DNA of 64,000 nt from SKZT01 sp964478625 (GCA_964478625.1 CAYZJH010000007.1:1-64000); one strand, 5' to 3'; counted from the first letter of the stretch, positions 1 to 7,522 are shown. The notes: a model not told the origin generated them from the letters alone. Numbers and translations are program-made.

Positions 1-58
1 TTGTGGCCGGATACATTCCCGCTTCAAGCTCTGGTGCCAACGTTCTATCTTACCGTTG
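1..58 (-). pseudogene. IS3-family transposase OrfB, severed C-terminal part
   Basis: Read on the minus strand from base 49 to base 1, the sequence encodes I-E-R-W-H-Q-S-L-K-R-E-C-I-R-P-Q. This is the classic continuation of the IS3 OrfB motif that follows S-P-Y-Y-P-Q-S-N-G-K, and it contains the third catalytic acid (Glu) of the DDE triad. The matching upstream half of the gene lies at 3590-4301, and joining the two through the shared bases restores the reading frame. The fragment runs off the left edge of the window. Confidence 0.8.
50..58 (+). repeat. 9-bp direct repeat, left copy, flanking the RIT element
   Basis: TTACCGTTG occurs here and again at 3581-3589, at the two outer edges of the RIT element. 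In the reconstructed IS3 gene this 9-mer occurs once, in the codons for Ser-Asn-Gly-Lys. It is therefore either a target duplication or the shared crossover core of the recombinase. Confidence 0.8.
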
Positions 59-87
59 TAATGTGAAGCTTCACATTACAACGGTAA
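50..87. repeat. 38-bp perfect palindrome at the left end of the RIT element
   Basis: The sequence is self-complementary around a central AAGCTT between bases 68 and 69. The outer arm (TTACCGTTG) is host IS3 sequence. The inner arm (CAACGGTAA) is the start of the element's own inverted repeat. Between them is a 20-bp symmetric spacer (59-78). Two inverted 9-mers around a spacer is the layout expected of a tyrosine-recombinase attachment site. Confidence 0.75.
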
Positions 88-114
88 TGGAAAGAAAAAG
101 ATAATGGAAAGTTG
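79..114. repeat. RIT terminal inverted repeat, left
   Basis: These 36 bases are an exact reverse complement of 3554-3589. The repeat itself contains two AATGGAAAG-like direct subrepeats (86-94 and 103-111), plausible paired recombinase-binding sites. Confidence 0.88.
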
Positions 115-244
115 CTAACTCTCGCCTTGCCAACCTCACAGTTATCTCAAACACTTTTTTAAAATTTCGGATTGAACAACTTTACATTATACTCCGAATC
201 TTTAACCGGCGTGTCAGCGCCCAAAAAAGATCGGAGGTCATATA

Positions 245-1492
245 ATGAACCACAGAGAAATGAAACTTGAAGAGCTGATTTACCAGGTAAAGATCGAATT
301 AAAAAAGTGTCGATATTCGGATCGATGCATTGGGGGATTTGCCACGGTTTGGAATCGTCTGGCGAAATACATGGATCAAAGCGACAAAAAAATTTTCAAC
401 GCCAAGATCGGAATCAATTTCCTGGAGGCCGAATACGGTATGACTGTTTACGACAGGCCAACTCCAAAAAACAGACGTCACGCCAGAGCAGTCAATCTGC
501 TTTCGGACTACCTGCTGCACGGAATCGTCTTTGCCAGAGCAAAAAAGGCAATAAGATCCTATCATCCGCAATTTCAAAGATTATTCCAAGGTTATATCGA
601 CGAAAAGAAAGCAGAGGGGTTATCACAAGACACGCTGAAATCCTATGAGATATATCTCAGGCGATTTTCCGATTACCTGAACAGCCGAGGAATTGAAAAC
701 ATACGTGACATGGACGAATTTTTGGTTTTGGGATTTACAAAGACTTTTACCCGATATTCACCGTCGGTGAACCACAACACTCTTTGCTCTTTGCGAACCT
801 TCTTTCACTACCTTTTTCAAAAGGGTTTCACTCTCAGGGATTTTGCATATGTTGTTCCGCGTGATGGTTACAGACAGCAGACGAAAGTTCCTTCTGCATA
901 TTCGAAACAGGAGGTAGAAAAGCTTTTAAAATCCATCGATAGGGGCAACCCAAAGGGAAAACGGGATTACGCCATAATATTGATTGCCGTGAAATTGGGT
1001 TTGCGGGCACAAGACATATGCAATTTGTCGTTTGAAAACTTAAAATGGGAAACCAATACCATCGAGTTGGTTCAGGAAAAGACACAAAATCCGATCGTTC
1101 TGCCCCTGCTGGAGGATGTAGGGCTTGCAATCATCGATTACCTCAAATATGCAAGACTGGAATTCGAATCGACAAATTCGATTTTTTTGCGTTTAACCCC
1201 TCCAATAGGCAAGCTGGAAGCTCCTACCCTGCATAGTATTGTTACCCAGCACATGCGCACTGCAGGCATTAAAATACAAAACGGAAGAAAACACGGGCCT
1301 CACGCGCTCCGCCACAGCCTAGCAAGCGCCCTGCTGGAACAAAACACTCCTTTGCCGATCATATCGGAAGTGCTGGGTCATACCAACATCGAATCCACGT
1401 CTGTCTATTTGAAAATCGATGTGAACCAACTCAGAAGGTGCTCGTTGGAACCTCTGACATTCGACTGGAACAAAGGCGAGGAGGTGTTCTGA
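245..1492 (+). CDS. RIT tyrosine recombinase, first gene
   Basis: Site-specific tyrosine recombinase/integrase of 415 residues. The N-terminal half has the SAM-like core-binding fold around residues 110-200. The C-terminal half has the catalytic domain, with G-L-R (first Arg), the box H-A-L-R-H-S, then L-G-H-T-N and a downstream Tyr in S-V-Y-L-K. The start is the ATG at 245, preceded by a good Shine-Dalgarno (CGGAGGT, 232-238). Its TGA stop overlaps the ATG of the next gene (TGATG at 1490-1494), so the two are translationally coupled. It is the longest of the trio, with an N-terminal extension of about 100 residues relative to the others. Confidence 0.9.
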   Translation: MNHREMKLEELIYQVKIELKKCRYSDRCIGGFATVWNRLAKYMDQSDKKIFNAKIGINFLEAEYGMTVYDRPTPKNRRHARAVNLLSDYLLHGIVFARAKKAIRSYHPQFQRLFQGYIDEKKAEGLSQDTLKSYEIYLRRFSDYLNSRGIENIRDMDEFLVLGFTKTFTRYSPSVNHNTLCSLRTFFHYLFQKGFTLRDFAYVVPRDGYRQQTKVPSAYSKQEVEKLLKSIDRGNPKGKRDYAIILIAVKLGLRAQDICNLSFENLKWETNTIELVQEKTQNPIVLPLLEDVGLAIIDYLKYARLEFESTNSIFLRLTPPIGKLEAPTLHSIVTQHMRTAGIKIQNGRKHGPHALRHSLASALLEQNTPLPIISEVLGHTNIESTSVYLKIDVNQLRRCSLEPLTFDWNKGEEVF

Positions 1493-2460
1493 TGGCAAAA
1501 GCGGAAAAAGCATTCGTCGGAAAATTCAAAGAAACTCTGGAAGACTTTATAAGACATAAAAGAAATCTCGGATATAAATACGAAAACACAAGAGAAAACC
1601 TTCTCAGATTTTCAGAATATACTCTGAATTACGCAAGTGACAACAACTGTTTGAGTAAGGAATTGGTATTGAAATGGACAGCAAAAAGAAAAAATGAAAC
1701 GGTAAAGACATGGAAGAACCGAGTCACTTGCTTACGGCAATATGCCCTATACTTGCAAAACCAAGGTCAAGAAGTGTTTATACCCCAGAAAATCCATAAG
1801 GCAAGCAGGTCCGAGTACATCCCCTACATATTTACCCATGAGCAAATAGACCGTTTATTTCAAGTCGTCGATTCCATCGCAGCTCATCCCATGTCCACCA
1901 AGCACGAATGTTATCCGCTGTTGTTCCGCCTGTTATATTGTTGCGGTCTCAGAGTTTCCGAAGCCCTTAATCTGAAAATATCGGATGTCGATTTCGATAA
2001 GGGTGTACTGCTTATAAGCCAATCGAAGTTCGACAGGGACAGGCTTGTACCGATGCCACCTCCTCTTACAAACATGTTCGTCAGATATCGTGCTTTGTTC
2101 AAAGGGAAAAATCCGGCACAAGATTATTGTTTCGGGAACAAAAACGGAACTCGAATAAAACACGATCAAGTCTACAAGACGTTCCGCAAATTATTGTGGA
2201 AGGCTGGGATTTCACATGGCGGCAAGGGGAAAGGACCCAGAGTTCACGATTTTCGACATTCGTTTTGTGTACATACATTGGCAAAGCAGGCGAAAGACGG
2301 TGTTGACCTATATATCGCACTGCCTATTCTTTCAACCTATGTTGGTCACGGCTCCGTGGGAGCCACTCAGCGTTATGTGAGGTTGACCATAGAGGCTTAT
2401 CCGGACTTGATGGAGAAAGTGTCACGGACCTGTTCATATGTCATACCGGAGGTTGCGTAA
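1492..2460 (+). CDS. RIT tyrosine recombinase, second gene
   Basis: Tyrosine recombinase of 322 residues from the ATG at 1492. An upstream in-frame start at 1438 would add 18 residues read from inside the previous gene. That is less likely because the start at 1492 overlaps the preceding stop and has GAGGAGG just upstream. Catalytic motifs are C-G-L-R-V-S-E, H-D-F-R-H-S and V-G-H-G-S followed by Q-R-Y-V-R. It is presumed to act with its two neighbours to excise and insert the RIT element. Confidence 0.9.
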   Translation: MAKAEKAFVGKFKETLEDFIRHKRNLGYKYENTRENLLRFSEYTLNYASDNNCLSKELVLKWTAKRKNETVKTWKNRVTCLRQYALYLQNQGQEVFIPQKIHKASRSEYIPYIFTHEQIDRLFQVVDSIAAHPMSTKHECYPLLFRLLYCCGLRVSEALNLKISDVDFDKGVLLISQSKFDRDRLVPMPPPLTNMFVRYRALFKGKNPAQDYCFGNKNGTRIKHDQVYKTFRKLLWKAGISHGGKGKGPRVHDFRHSFCVHTLAKQAKDGVDLYIALPILSTYVGHGSVGATQRYVRLTIEAYPDLMEKVSRTCSYVIPEVA

Positions 2461-2461
2461 G

Positions 2462-3481
2462 ATGAAACCGACTGATTTTGCTTGCTACTTGACTGATTTT
2501 CTCTCCAAGCATCTGCCGGGGACAGCAGGGCTAAGTCCAAATACCATAATGTCCTACAGAGACGCTTTTAGCCTGTTCCTCGATTTTTGTTCCAAAAGTA
2601 AAAAGATAAAACCGGAGAAGTTCTCTTTGAACGATTTGAACAGAAAATTGGTCGAAGAATATCTCGATTGGTTAGAAAAAACCCGAAATTGTATTACGTC
2701 CACAAGAAATGTACGATTGGCCGCATTTCATCGTTTCTGCAGATACTTGCAAATAGAATTCCCTGATTATATCCGCACAGCACAGCAAATACTTTCGATT
2801 CCCATTAAAAGAACAAGGAAGATATCTGTCGAATACATAACTCTCGACGCAATGAAATTACTGCTTGAAAAGCCGGACAAAACGACTATACGAGGACGGC
2901 GGGATATGGTTTTATTGAGTCTTCTCTACGACTCGGGCGCAAGAGTCCAGGAACTGGCAGATTTGAAAGTGGGAGACATAAGAACGGCGTCTCCCTCAAC
3001 AGTAAAATTGACGGGGAAAGGAAACAAAAGCCGGATCGTTCCGCTGATGAAACCCATGTCCGAACTTTTAAGTAAGTATTTGAAGGAAAATAATTTAATG
3101 GAAACTCATGCCTCAGATTATCCGTTGTTCGGCAATCGTTCCCAAAAAAAGCTAACTCGCGCTGGAATCGCTTACATTGTAAAAAAATATGCAGATGAAG
3201 CGATTGGGCAAGCTCCGGAGTTGTTTCCTAAAAAACTTTCGCCGCATTGTTTTCGTCACTCCAAAGCCATTCATCTTCTCCAATCTGGGGTAAATCTTAT
3301 CTATATACGAGACCTGCTTGGCCATGCAGATATTCAAACGACCGAAATTTATGCCAGAATCGACGGAGAAATGAAAAGAAAAGCTCTGGAAAAAAGCACA
3401 AACAATGTCGTATCCGATAAAATGCCTGAATGGCAATGCAATGCGGGACTGATGAACTGGCTGAAGAATCTTGGGAAATAA
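2462..3481 (+). CDS. RIT tyrosine recombinase, third gene
   Basis: Tyrosine recombinase of 339 residues, starting one base after the stop of the second gene (TAA-G-ATG). A start at 2438 overlapping that gene is also possible. It has an N-terminal SAM-like DNA-binding domain (about 5-100) and a C-terminal catalytic domain with S-G-A-R-V-Q-E, H-C-F-R-H-S and L-G-H-A-D followed by E-I-Y-A-R. It ends 72 bp before the right inverted repeat. The tight three-gene packing suggests one transcript and a joint recombination complex. Confidence 0.9.
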   Translation: MKPTDFACYLTDFLSKHLPGTAGLSPNTIMSYRDAFSLFLDFCSKSKKIKPEKFSLNDLNRKLVEEYLDWLEKTRNCITSTRNVRLAAFHRFCRYLQIEFPDYIRTAQQILSIPIKRTRKISVEYITLDAMKLLLEKPDKTTIRGRRDMVLLSLLYDSGARVQELADLKVGDIRTASPSTVKLTGKGNKSRIVPLMKPMSELLSKYLKENNLMETHASDYPLFGNRSQKKLTRAGIAYIVKKYADEAIGQAPELFPKKLSPHCFRHSKAIHLLQSGVNLIYIRDLLGHADIQTTEIYARIDGEMKRKALEKSTNNVVSDKMPEWQCNAGLMNWLKNLGK

Positions 3482-3553
3482 GGACAAGGATAATGGAAAG
3501 CAATTATTTGAAAAATTCATGCCTTTCGGCGCATCTTCAAAGTATTCTGATGC

Positions 3554-3589
3554 CAACTTTCCATTATCTTTTTCTTTCCATTACCGTTG
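3554..3589. repeat. RIT terminal inverted repeat, right, including the 9-bp direct repeat
   Basis: These bases are the exact 36-bp reverse complement of 79-114. The last nine bases (3581-3589) are the right copy of the TTACCGTTG direct repeat. From 3590 rightward the sequence is IS3 orfB again. The palindromic spacer seen at the left end is absent here. Confidence 0.88.
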
Positions 3590-4301
3590 CTTTGCGGGTA
3601 GTAAGGCGATGTTCTCACATGGGTCATGCCGCTGATGCGGACAAATTCTTTGAAATCACGGGCGATAAACTGAGGCCCATTGTCTGATATGATTCTGGGC
3701 CTTTGCTCCGGGAACCTCTCTTTGGCCCGCTGCAGAATGATTTCGATATCGGACTCCCTCATGGATTCCCGGAGTTCCCAGTGGACAATATATCGGCTGT
3801 ACCCATCCAGGACGCTGCACAGGTAATAAAATGTCCCACGAATATTCAAATATGATACATCAATATGCCAATGTTGGTGAGCTCTAAGCGGCCCGATAAA
3901 GCCATTGCCCTTATTGGAGGAGACGGGATTCCATTTCTTCAGCAGCCCGGCCATGCTCAATACCCGATATACACTGCTAGGGCTGACGGCTACCAAATCG
4001 GCATCCAGCATCATAAAGGTAAGGCGTCGGTAACCCTCAGTAGGATGAAGCCGATAGTAGTTGATGATCGTCTGCTTCTCCCATTTTTCCAGCCAATAAT
4101 CACGTGGGATCCAGCTGTTGTGTTCGTTGATCTTCCCATAACGCTTGCACCAGTCATAAAACTTACTGGCGCTGATCTTGAGCCAATGAATAAAATTGTT
4201 GGTGGAAATTTCGGTTTTGCGACTCCAAGTGCCGACAAAGTCAACCACCTGATCCCGCGTATCGTGGGGAATCCATCGGGCATTTAAGGCTCCCCAAGAC
4301 T
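3590..4301 (-). pseudogene. IS3-family transposase OrfB, interrupted by the RIT element
   Basis: The DDE integrase-core transposase of an IS3-family element. It keeps the HTH_21-like N-terminal part and the rve core, with the first Asp in H-I-D-V-S-Y and the second in I-S-D-N-G-P-Q-F. It reads S-P-Y-Y-P-Q-S-N-G and is then cut by the RIT element. The remaining Glu-containing segment is at 1-49. Upstream reading (A-L-N-A-R-W-I-P-H-D) continues past the GTG at 4248 to the A-rich slip site, so the product is normally an OrfA-OrfB fusion. Read-through into the RIT gives a 243-residue chimaeric ORF, which is not functional as a transposase. Confidence 0.85.
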
Positions 4302-4592
4302 TTTTTTTAAAGCAATATGTTCCTCCATCAGTTCCGAGAGAACCTCATGCTTTTTGGACAGCTTGCTTTCAAGGCCGACAATTTTTTTCTCCAAATAAAC
4401 TGCTTTGTAATCAATGCCGCTTTTAAATGCGGACGCACCATTTTCAAAGAATATTTTCTGCCAGCGGTAAAATACCGTGGGATGCAGATCATATTGATCA
4501 CATAAATCCGATAGCGGAACCTTGTCCAACAGGTGTTTTTTCAGAATGGCAACCTTTTCATCGGGTGTGTAATTTTTTCGCTTTTTTTTCAT
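4284..4592 (-). CDS. IS3-family transposase OrfA
   Basis: A 102-residue helix-turn-helix protein (HTH around residues 10-50, ending with the Y-R-W-Q-K helix) followed by a leucine-rich coiled segment (about 68-98). This is the usual DNA-binding and dimerising OrfA of IS3 elements. The start at 4592 has a GAGGAGGT Shine-Dalgarno. The stop overlaps the OrfB frame, which lies at -1. Because OrfB is split by the RIT element, OrfA is probably an orphan now, perhaps able to act on related IS ends elsewhere. Confidence 0.85.
   Translation of the reverse strand: MKKKRKNYTPDEKVAILKKHLLDKVPLSDLCDQYDLHPTVFYRWQKIFFENGASAFKSGIDYKAVYLEKKIVGLESKLSKKHEVLSELMEEHIALKKSLGEP
4301..4308 (-). other. Probable programmed -1 frameshift slip site of the IS3 element
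   Basis: On the minus strand, eight A residues followed by G lie 15-22 bases before the end of orfA. They provide an A-AAA-AAA-G slippery stretch, and a -1 slip moves translation from orfA into the orfB frame. IS3-family elements are known to make their transposase this way. Confidence 0.65.
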
Positions 4593-4606
4593 GAGACCTC
4601 CTCGGT

Positions 4607-4993
4607 TTATTTGTAACTAACATAAACTGGGGAAATCTCCAATTCCGTTAGAAGCGGAACAATTTCACCTATATGTATGAGAAGTTTTCCGAAATCAAAA
4701 GTAAACCCTTGTATAATCAAAACAAAAATACCGATTAAAAAGAACAACAGTATCCCACCAACAAGGCTTTGTGTTACTCCATACCAATAGGGGCGCATGA
4801 TGTCTTCTTTAATTTTTTTCGTTATTAATCCTTCTTCAAATTTCTTTAATATTTTTTCTGTTTTTAGCTCAATAAGCTCATGTTCATCAATATCGCCAGG
4901 GTTGTTTACATGTCCATAAGTTTCATTAAATTTTTGTTGAAAAAACGCTATCAGAATTTTTTTAATTTCATCTCTTGGCGTTGAAGACAACAT
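4607..4993 (-). CDS. Small membrane protein paired with the Dcd-like protein
   Basis: A 128-residue protein I do not recognise. Residues 1-68 are hydrophilic and charged. Residues about 72-97 form a strong transmembrane helix (G-G-I-L-L-F-F-L-I-G-I-F-V), and a weaker hydrophobic stretch follows near 104-117. The ATG lies two bases after the stop of the Dcd-like gene, so the two are almost certainly co-translated. The stop codon falls at the likely edge of the IS3 element, so the native C-terminus may have been altered by the insertion. A membrane partner or effector for the nucleotide-binding neighbour is possible but only inferred. Confidence 0.6.
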   Translation of the reverse strand: MLSSTPRDEIKKILIAFFQQKFNETYGHVNNPGDIDEHELIELKTEKILKKFEEGLITKKIKEDIMRPYWYGVTQSLVGGILLFFLIGIFVLIIQGFTFDFGKLLIHIGEIVPLLTELEISPVYVSYK

Positions 4994-4995
4994 GA

Positions 4996-5613
4996 TTAAG
5001 AGGACTTTTTAACAAGAGAACTTAAAATAGGTGCTTCTGTTTCAAAGATTTCATCAACCATTCTGTTTAGTTCCCGATCTGTATGAAGCTGTGATGGCTT
5101 AACGTTCTCATCTCGGTATTTAGCGTCCGAACGAACATTATAAACCTTAGCGGGGGAACTGCTAAGTGGAAATAAAATAAGTTGTGCGACTCGACGCATC
5201 GGTTTTAAAGTTATTGTTATGCCAGTATGATTTATGATCGTTAAAGGCATGTATCCGGTATAACCTGGGTTCATATAAACAGGAACTATATGTATACCAA
5301 GGCGGGTAATGCTACTTCTTGGCATAACTAAACCGAGTGTGTAATCAGGAATTTGGATCTTCTCATTAATCCCGACGAAAGCAGTATCGCCATTTTCCAA
5401 ATACAGGTCTTGAAACTCTGATTTTTCAAAATTCTTGGTTTCGTCGATGAGTTCCCCAAGTACATACTTTTTAAGATTGTACTTATATTGAATATTTCCT
5501 AAATTTAGATCAATAGAAGCAGGTTGAATATTTTCCTCAACAAACGGATCAACCAGCAAAAAGCCTTCGCCAATTATCCTCTTAATGTCACTATCTGTTA
5601 GCGCACCTTTCAT
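4996..5613 (-). CDS. dCTP deaminase/dUTPase-fold protein lacking the catalytic acids
   Basis: A 205-residue protein of the Dcd/dUTPase superfamily. The family motifs are clear: P-R-S-S at 98-101, G-Y-T-G at 117-120 and D-A-K-Y-R at 163-167, which in Dcd contact the triphosphate. Compared with E. coli Dcd, the acidic residue before P-G-Y/W is Asn (N115), and the deaminase Glu of the G-x-x-x-L-E motif is Thr (T125). Nucleotide binding may remain, while deamination or dUTP hydrolysis looks unlikely. It is the first gene of a pair with the membrane protein at 4607-4993. It resides in a mobile island, so a role in phage or element conflict is conceivable but unproven. Confidence 0.75.
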   Translation of the reverse strand: MKGALTDSDIKRIIGEGFLLVDPFVEENIQPASIDLNLGNIQYKYNLKKYVLGELIDETKNFEKSEFQDLYLENGDTAFVGINEKIQIPDYTLGLVMPRSSITRLGIHIVPVYMNPGYTGYMPLTIINHTGITITLKPMRRVAQLILFPLSSSPAKVYNVRSDAKYRDENVKPSQLHTDRELNRMVDEIFETEAPILSSLVKKSS

Positions 5614-5851
5614 GATAAGCCACTTATCCTTTTTTAGGGGTTTTTATACATCATGAATCTTTTACCAACACGCTAAAAATTCTTAAACCTTCGATATAGA
5701 TGCTTGTAAAAAAAAATATAAATTTTGCAAGTCTTTAATTTAATATCTAAATCTTTGGCAAACAGGAAGAAATTCTAACCACCCTTTAATAGCATTTTTT
5801 AAACTCAGAAAAAAGATGTTTTTAATGGATTGGGCTGGTTACGAAAAAAGG
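5614..5851. other. AT-rich intergenic region without a recognised gene
   Basis: 238 bases rich in A and T lie between the starts and stops of two minus-strand genes. It presumably holds the promoter of the Dcd-like/membrane-protein pair. I found no convincing hairpin or ORF. Confidence 0.4.
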
Positions 5852-6229
5852 TTATTGCAAATGCGGCCTTTTTTTGTCAGGTTTTTCAGAAGATTGGTTT
5901 ATGCCTAATTCATCCTCTTTTGCGTTAATCTTTTCAATGGCTTTTTTCCGATCAAAGACCTTACCAAGGTGAATGCCCTTGACCTGCCCATCAACTTTTT
6001 TAAATAACTTGAAATACTTCCCACTTTTCGTAAGTGTCCATCCGGATATATTGTTTTTCCCAGGTCCGGGGCCTGTTTTAAGTTCATCAATTTTTTGCTG
6101 CAAAGATTCGATCTTCGCCCGATATTTGTTTAATTCTTTGTTTAACCTTAAGTTTTCAGTTTTCAACCTGTTTCGTTCCTCCTTAATTTCCATTAGTTGC
6201 GCTTTGAGCTGTTCTCCTGTTTCTTTCAT
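5852..6229 (-). CDS. Coiled-coil protein with a small basic C-terminal domain
   Basis: A 125-residue protein. Residues 1-52 form an evident coiled coil (heptads of L, I and charged residues). After a G-P-G-P-G linker, residues about 60-105 (G-W-T-L-T-K-S-G-K-Y-F-K-L-F-K-K) resemble small domains often found with integrases and transposases, ending in a basic helix. It is divergent from the integrase at 6369 and shares a 140-bp control region. Its own 5' region contains two GTTTAAC heptamers 8-24 bases upstream of the ATG. It is a candidate for the regulator or recombination accessory factor of the island. The family is not recognised with certainty. Confidence 0.6.
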   Translation of the reverse strand: MKETGEQLKAQLMEIKEERNRLKTENLRLNKELNKYRAKIESLQQKIDELKTGPGPGKNNISGWTLTKSGKYFKLFKKVDGQVKGIHLGKVFDRKKAIEKINAKEDELGINQSSEKPDKKRPHLQ

Positions 6230-6236
6230 AAAAAAA

Positions 6237-6253
6237 GTTTAACCATGTTTAAC
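6237..6253. promoter_or_regulatory. Paired heptamers, left site
   Basis: GTTTAAC occurs twice, at 6237-6243 and 6247-6253, spaced 10 bp start to start (one helical turn). It lies just upstream of the coiled-coil gene. The inverted version of the pair is at 6325-6342. Confidence 0.55.
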
Positions 6254-6303
6254 TAAAATTGCAATAGAAATAAACAGAGGTTTGATCTCGGTTAAATATT
6301 GTA

Positions 6304-6332
6304 TTGACAACAAGAAGATATTAGGTTAAACA
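6304..6332 (+). promoter_or_regulatory. Predicted promoter of the integrase gene
   Basis: A consensus -35 TTGACA at 6304-6309 is followed after 17 bases by TAAACA at 6327-6332 as a weak -10. The -10 is covered by the GTTAAAC operator-like pair, so binding there should repress the integrase. Confidence 0.5.
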
Positions 6333-6342
6333 ATAGTTAAAC
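6325..6342. promoter_or_regulatory. Paired heptamers, right site
   Basis: GTTAAAC occurs at 6325-6331 and 6336-6342, spaced 11 bp. It is the reverse complement of the heptamer of the left site. A degenerate GTTAAAT lies at 6294-6300. The layout suggests a dimeric regulator acting on both divergent genes. Confidence 0.55.
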
Positions 6343-6368
6343 AATAATGAATATGGAAAGGAGGCAGC

Positions 6369-7454
6369 ATGGCTAAAGTCAGAAAAATCATACGAAAAAA
6401 CGGGTTCCGGTATATGATTGACTTTTATGACCAGAACAATGAGCGTCAACGGATGATTTTACCCGAAGGCACGCTGAAAAAAGATGCTGAGGATAAGCGA
6501 CTTGAGATTGAGCAGCAACTTCAAAAGGGTGTTTATGTTCCTGAAAAGAAAATACTGAATTTTAATGAAGTTGCTGAAAAGTGGCTCGAATACAAAAAAC
6601 CCAACTTGCGATCATCAACATGGTCGGTATATGAGGGGCATGTTCGCAATCATTTTGAGGACTTTAAGGACCTCAGGATTAACCGGATTCACACCTCGGA
6701 CATTGAAACTTATATCCTGGAACGTCAAAATGACGGAATGCCGATTGGAACCATTCGGAAAATTCTTGTCAGTCTTGGCCAGATTTTTAAATATGCAGTT
6801 CGTCACAAGTATGTTTCATATAATCCGATTGTTGACGCAGAGCGACCAAGGAAAAATGGAAGTGTCAAAGAAAAAAAAATCCGGATTTTAAAACCGGATG
6901 AAATAAAGACTTTTTTATCGTCAGTCGAAAATGAAAAATACAGAACCCTTTTCAAGCTTGCCATTGCAACCGGTGCAAGACAAGGGGAACTCCTGGGGTT
7001 GAAGTGGTCGGATATTGATTGGAAAAACAGCCAGGTCAAAATCCGGCGCACGTTTAACAATCAACAATGGTATGAACCCAAAACCGCACAATCCCGACGG
7101 AATATCGACATTGGACCGTCCATGGTAACTGATTTAAAGAAGTGGAAACTGGCCTGTCCACCTTGTGAACTGGACCTTGTTTTTCCAAACCAGGCAGGAG
7201 GGCCGATTAATCACAACAACATGGTGAACCGGCATTTCAACCCGGCATTAAAGAAAGCGAAAATAGGAAAGATCCGATTTCACGACATTCGGCATAGCTT
7301 TGCATCGATGCTGATAGAGCAGGGTGAAAACATCAAATATATCCAAATGCAGTTAGGCCATAGTTCCCCCACTGTAACCTTGAATGTATATTCCCACCTG
7401 ATGAGAAAGCAAAATCCTGAAGCGGCAGCACGTTTAGAGGAGGCGATTTTTTAA
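6369..7454 (+). CDS. Phage-type tyrosine integrase of the tRNA-Val island
   Basis: A 361-residue integrase with an N-terminal arm-binding domain (about 1-55), a SAM-like core-binding domain (about 60-145) and a catalytic domain (about 165-355). Motifs are T-G-A-R-Q-G-E, F-H-D-I-R-H-S and L-G-H-S-S with the nucleophile Tyr in N-V-Y-S-H. A strong ribosome site (AAAGGAGG) precedes the ATG. The gene ends 90 bp from the 3' end of tRNA-Val(GAC), the usual arrangement when an integrase uses that tRNA as its attachment site. It is therefore the likely integrase of the island extending leftward out of the window. Confidence 0.9.
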   Translation: MAKVRKIIRKNGFRYMIDFYDQNNERQRMILPEGTLKKDAEDKRLEIEQQLQKGVYVPEKKILNFNEVAEKWLEYKKPNLRSSTWSVYEGHVRNHFEDFKDLRINRIHTSDIETYILERQNDGMPIGTIRKILVSLGQIFKYAVRHKYVSYNPIVDAERPRKNGSVKEKKIRILKPDEIKTFLSSVENEKYRTLFKLAIATGARQGELLGLKWSDIDWKNSQVKIRRTFNNQQWYEPKTAQSRRNIDIGPSMVTDLKKWKLACPPCELDLVFPNQAGGPINHNNMVNRHFNPALKKAKIGKIRFHDIRHSFASMLIEQGENIKYIQMQLGHSSPTVTLNVYSHLMRKQNPEAAARLEEAIF

Positions 7455-7457
7455 CAT

Positions 7458-7475
7458 GGGCACGATTTGGGCACG
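7458..7475. repeat. Direct repeat GGGCACGA behind tRNA-Val
   Basis: GGGCACGATTTGGGCACG lies just after the integrase stop. Seen from the tRNA it reads CGTGCCCAAATCGTGCCC, 69 bp beyond the tRNA 3' end. A very similar motif lies 75 bp beyond tRNA-Phe at 24472-24490. Confidence 0.5.
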
Positions 7476-7488
7476 AATTGAGGTTTAT

Positions 7489-7522
7489 AAAAAAGAAAGG
7501 GATTACATTGATTCTGTAACCC
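7489..7522 (-). terminator. Terminator-like hairpin of tRNA-Val
   Basis: GGG-A-TTACA (7499-7507) pairs with TGTAACCC (7515-7522) with one bulge. On the minus strand the stem is followed by a T-rich tract. It can terminate tRNA-Val and, from the other side, the integrase transcript. Confidence 0.5.

Larger units (their letters stand above)
59..3589 (+). mobile_element. RIT (recombinase-in-trio) element
   Basis: Three tandem, translationally coupled tyrosine recombinase genes fill the element. The ends carry perfect 36-bp inverted repeats at 79-114 and 3554-3589, and a 9-bp direct repeat (50-58 and 3581-3589) flanks it. This gene order and architecture is that of RIT elements, distantly related to Tn554-type transposons. 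It sits inside an IS3-family orfB gene, whose halves are at 1-49 and 3590-4301. The element carries no passenger gene. All three recombinases keep a full-looking catalytic set, so it could still be active. The boundary could be shifted by up to 9 bases because of the direct repeat. Confidence 0.88.

Noticed and set aside
4996..5613. Annotating the Dcd-like gene as an active dCTP deaminase
   Set aside because: Both acidic residues expected for Dcd or dUTPase chemistry are replaced (N115, T125), so only the fold is claimed.
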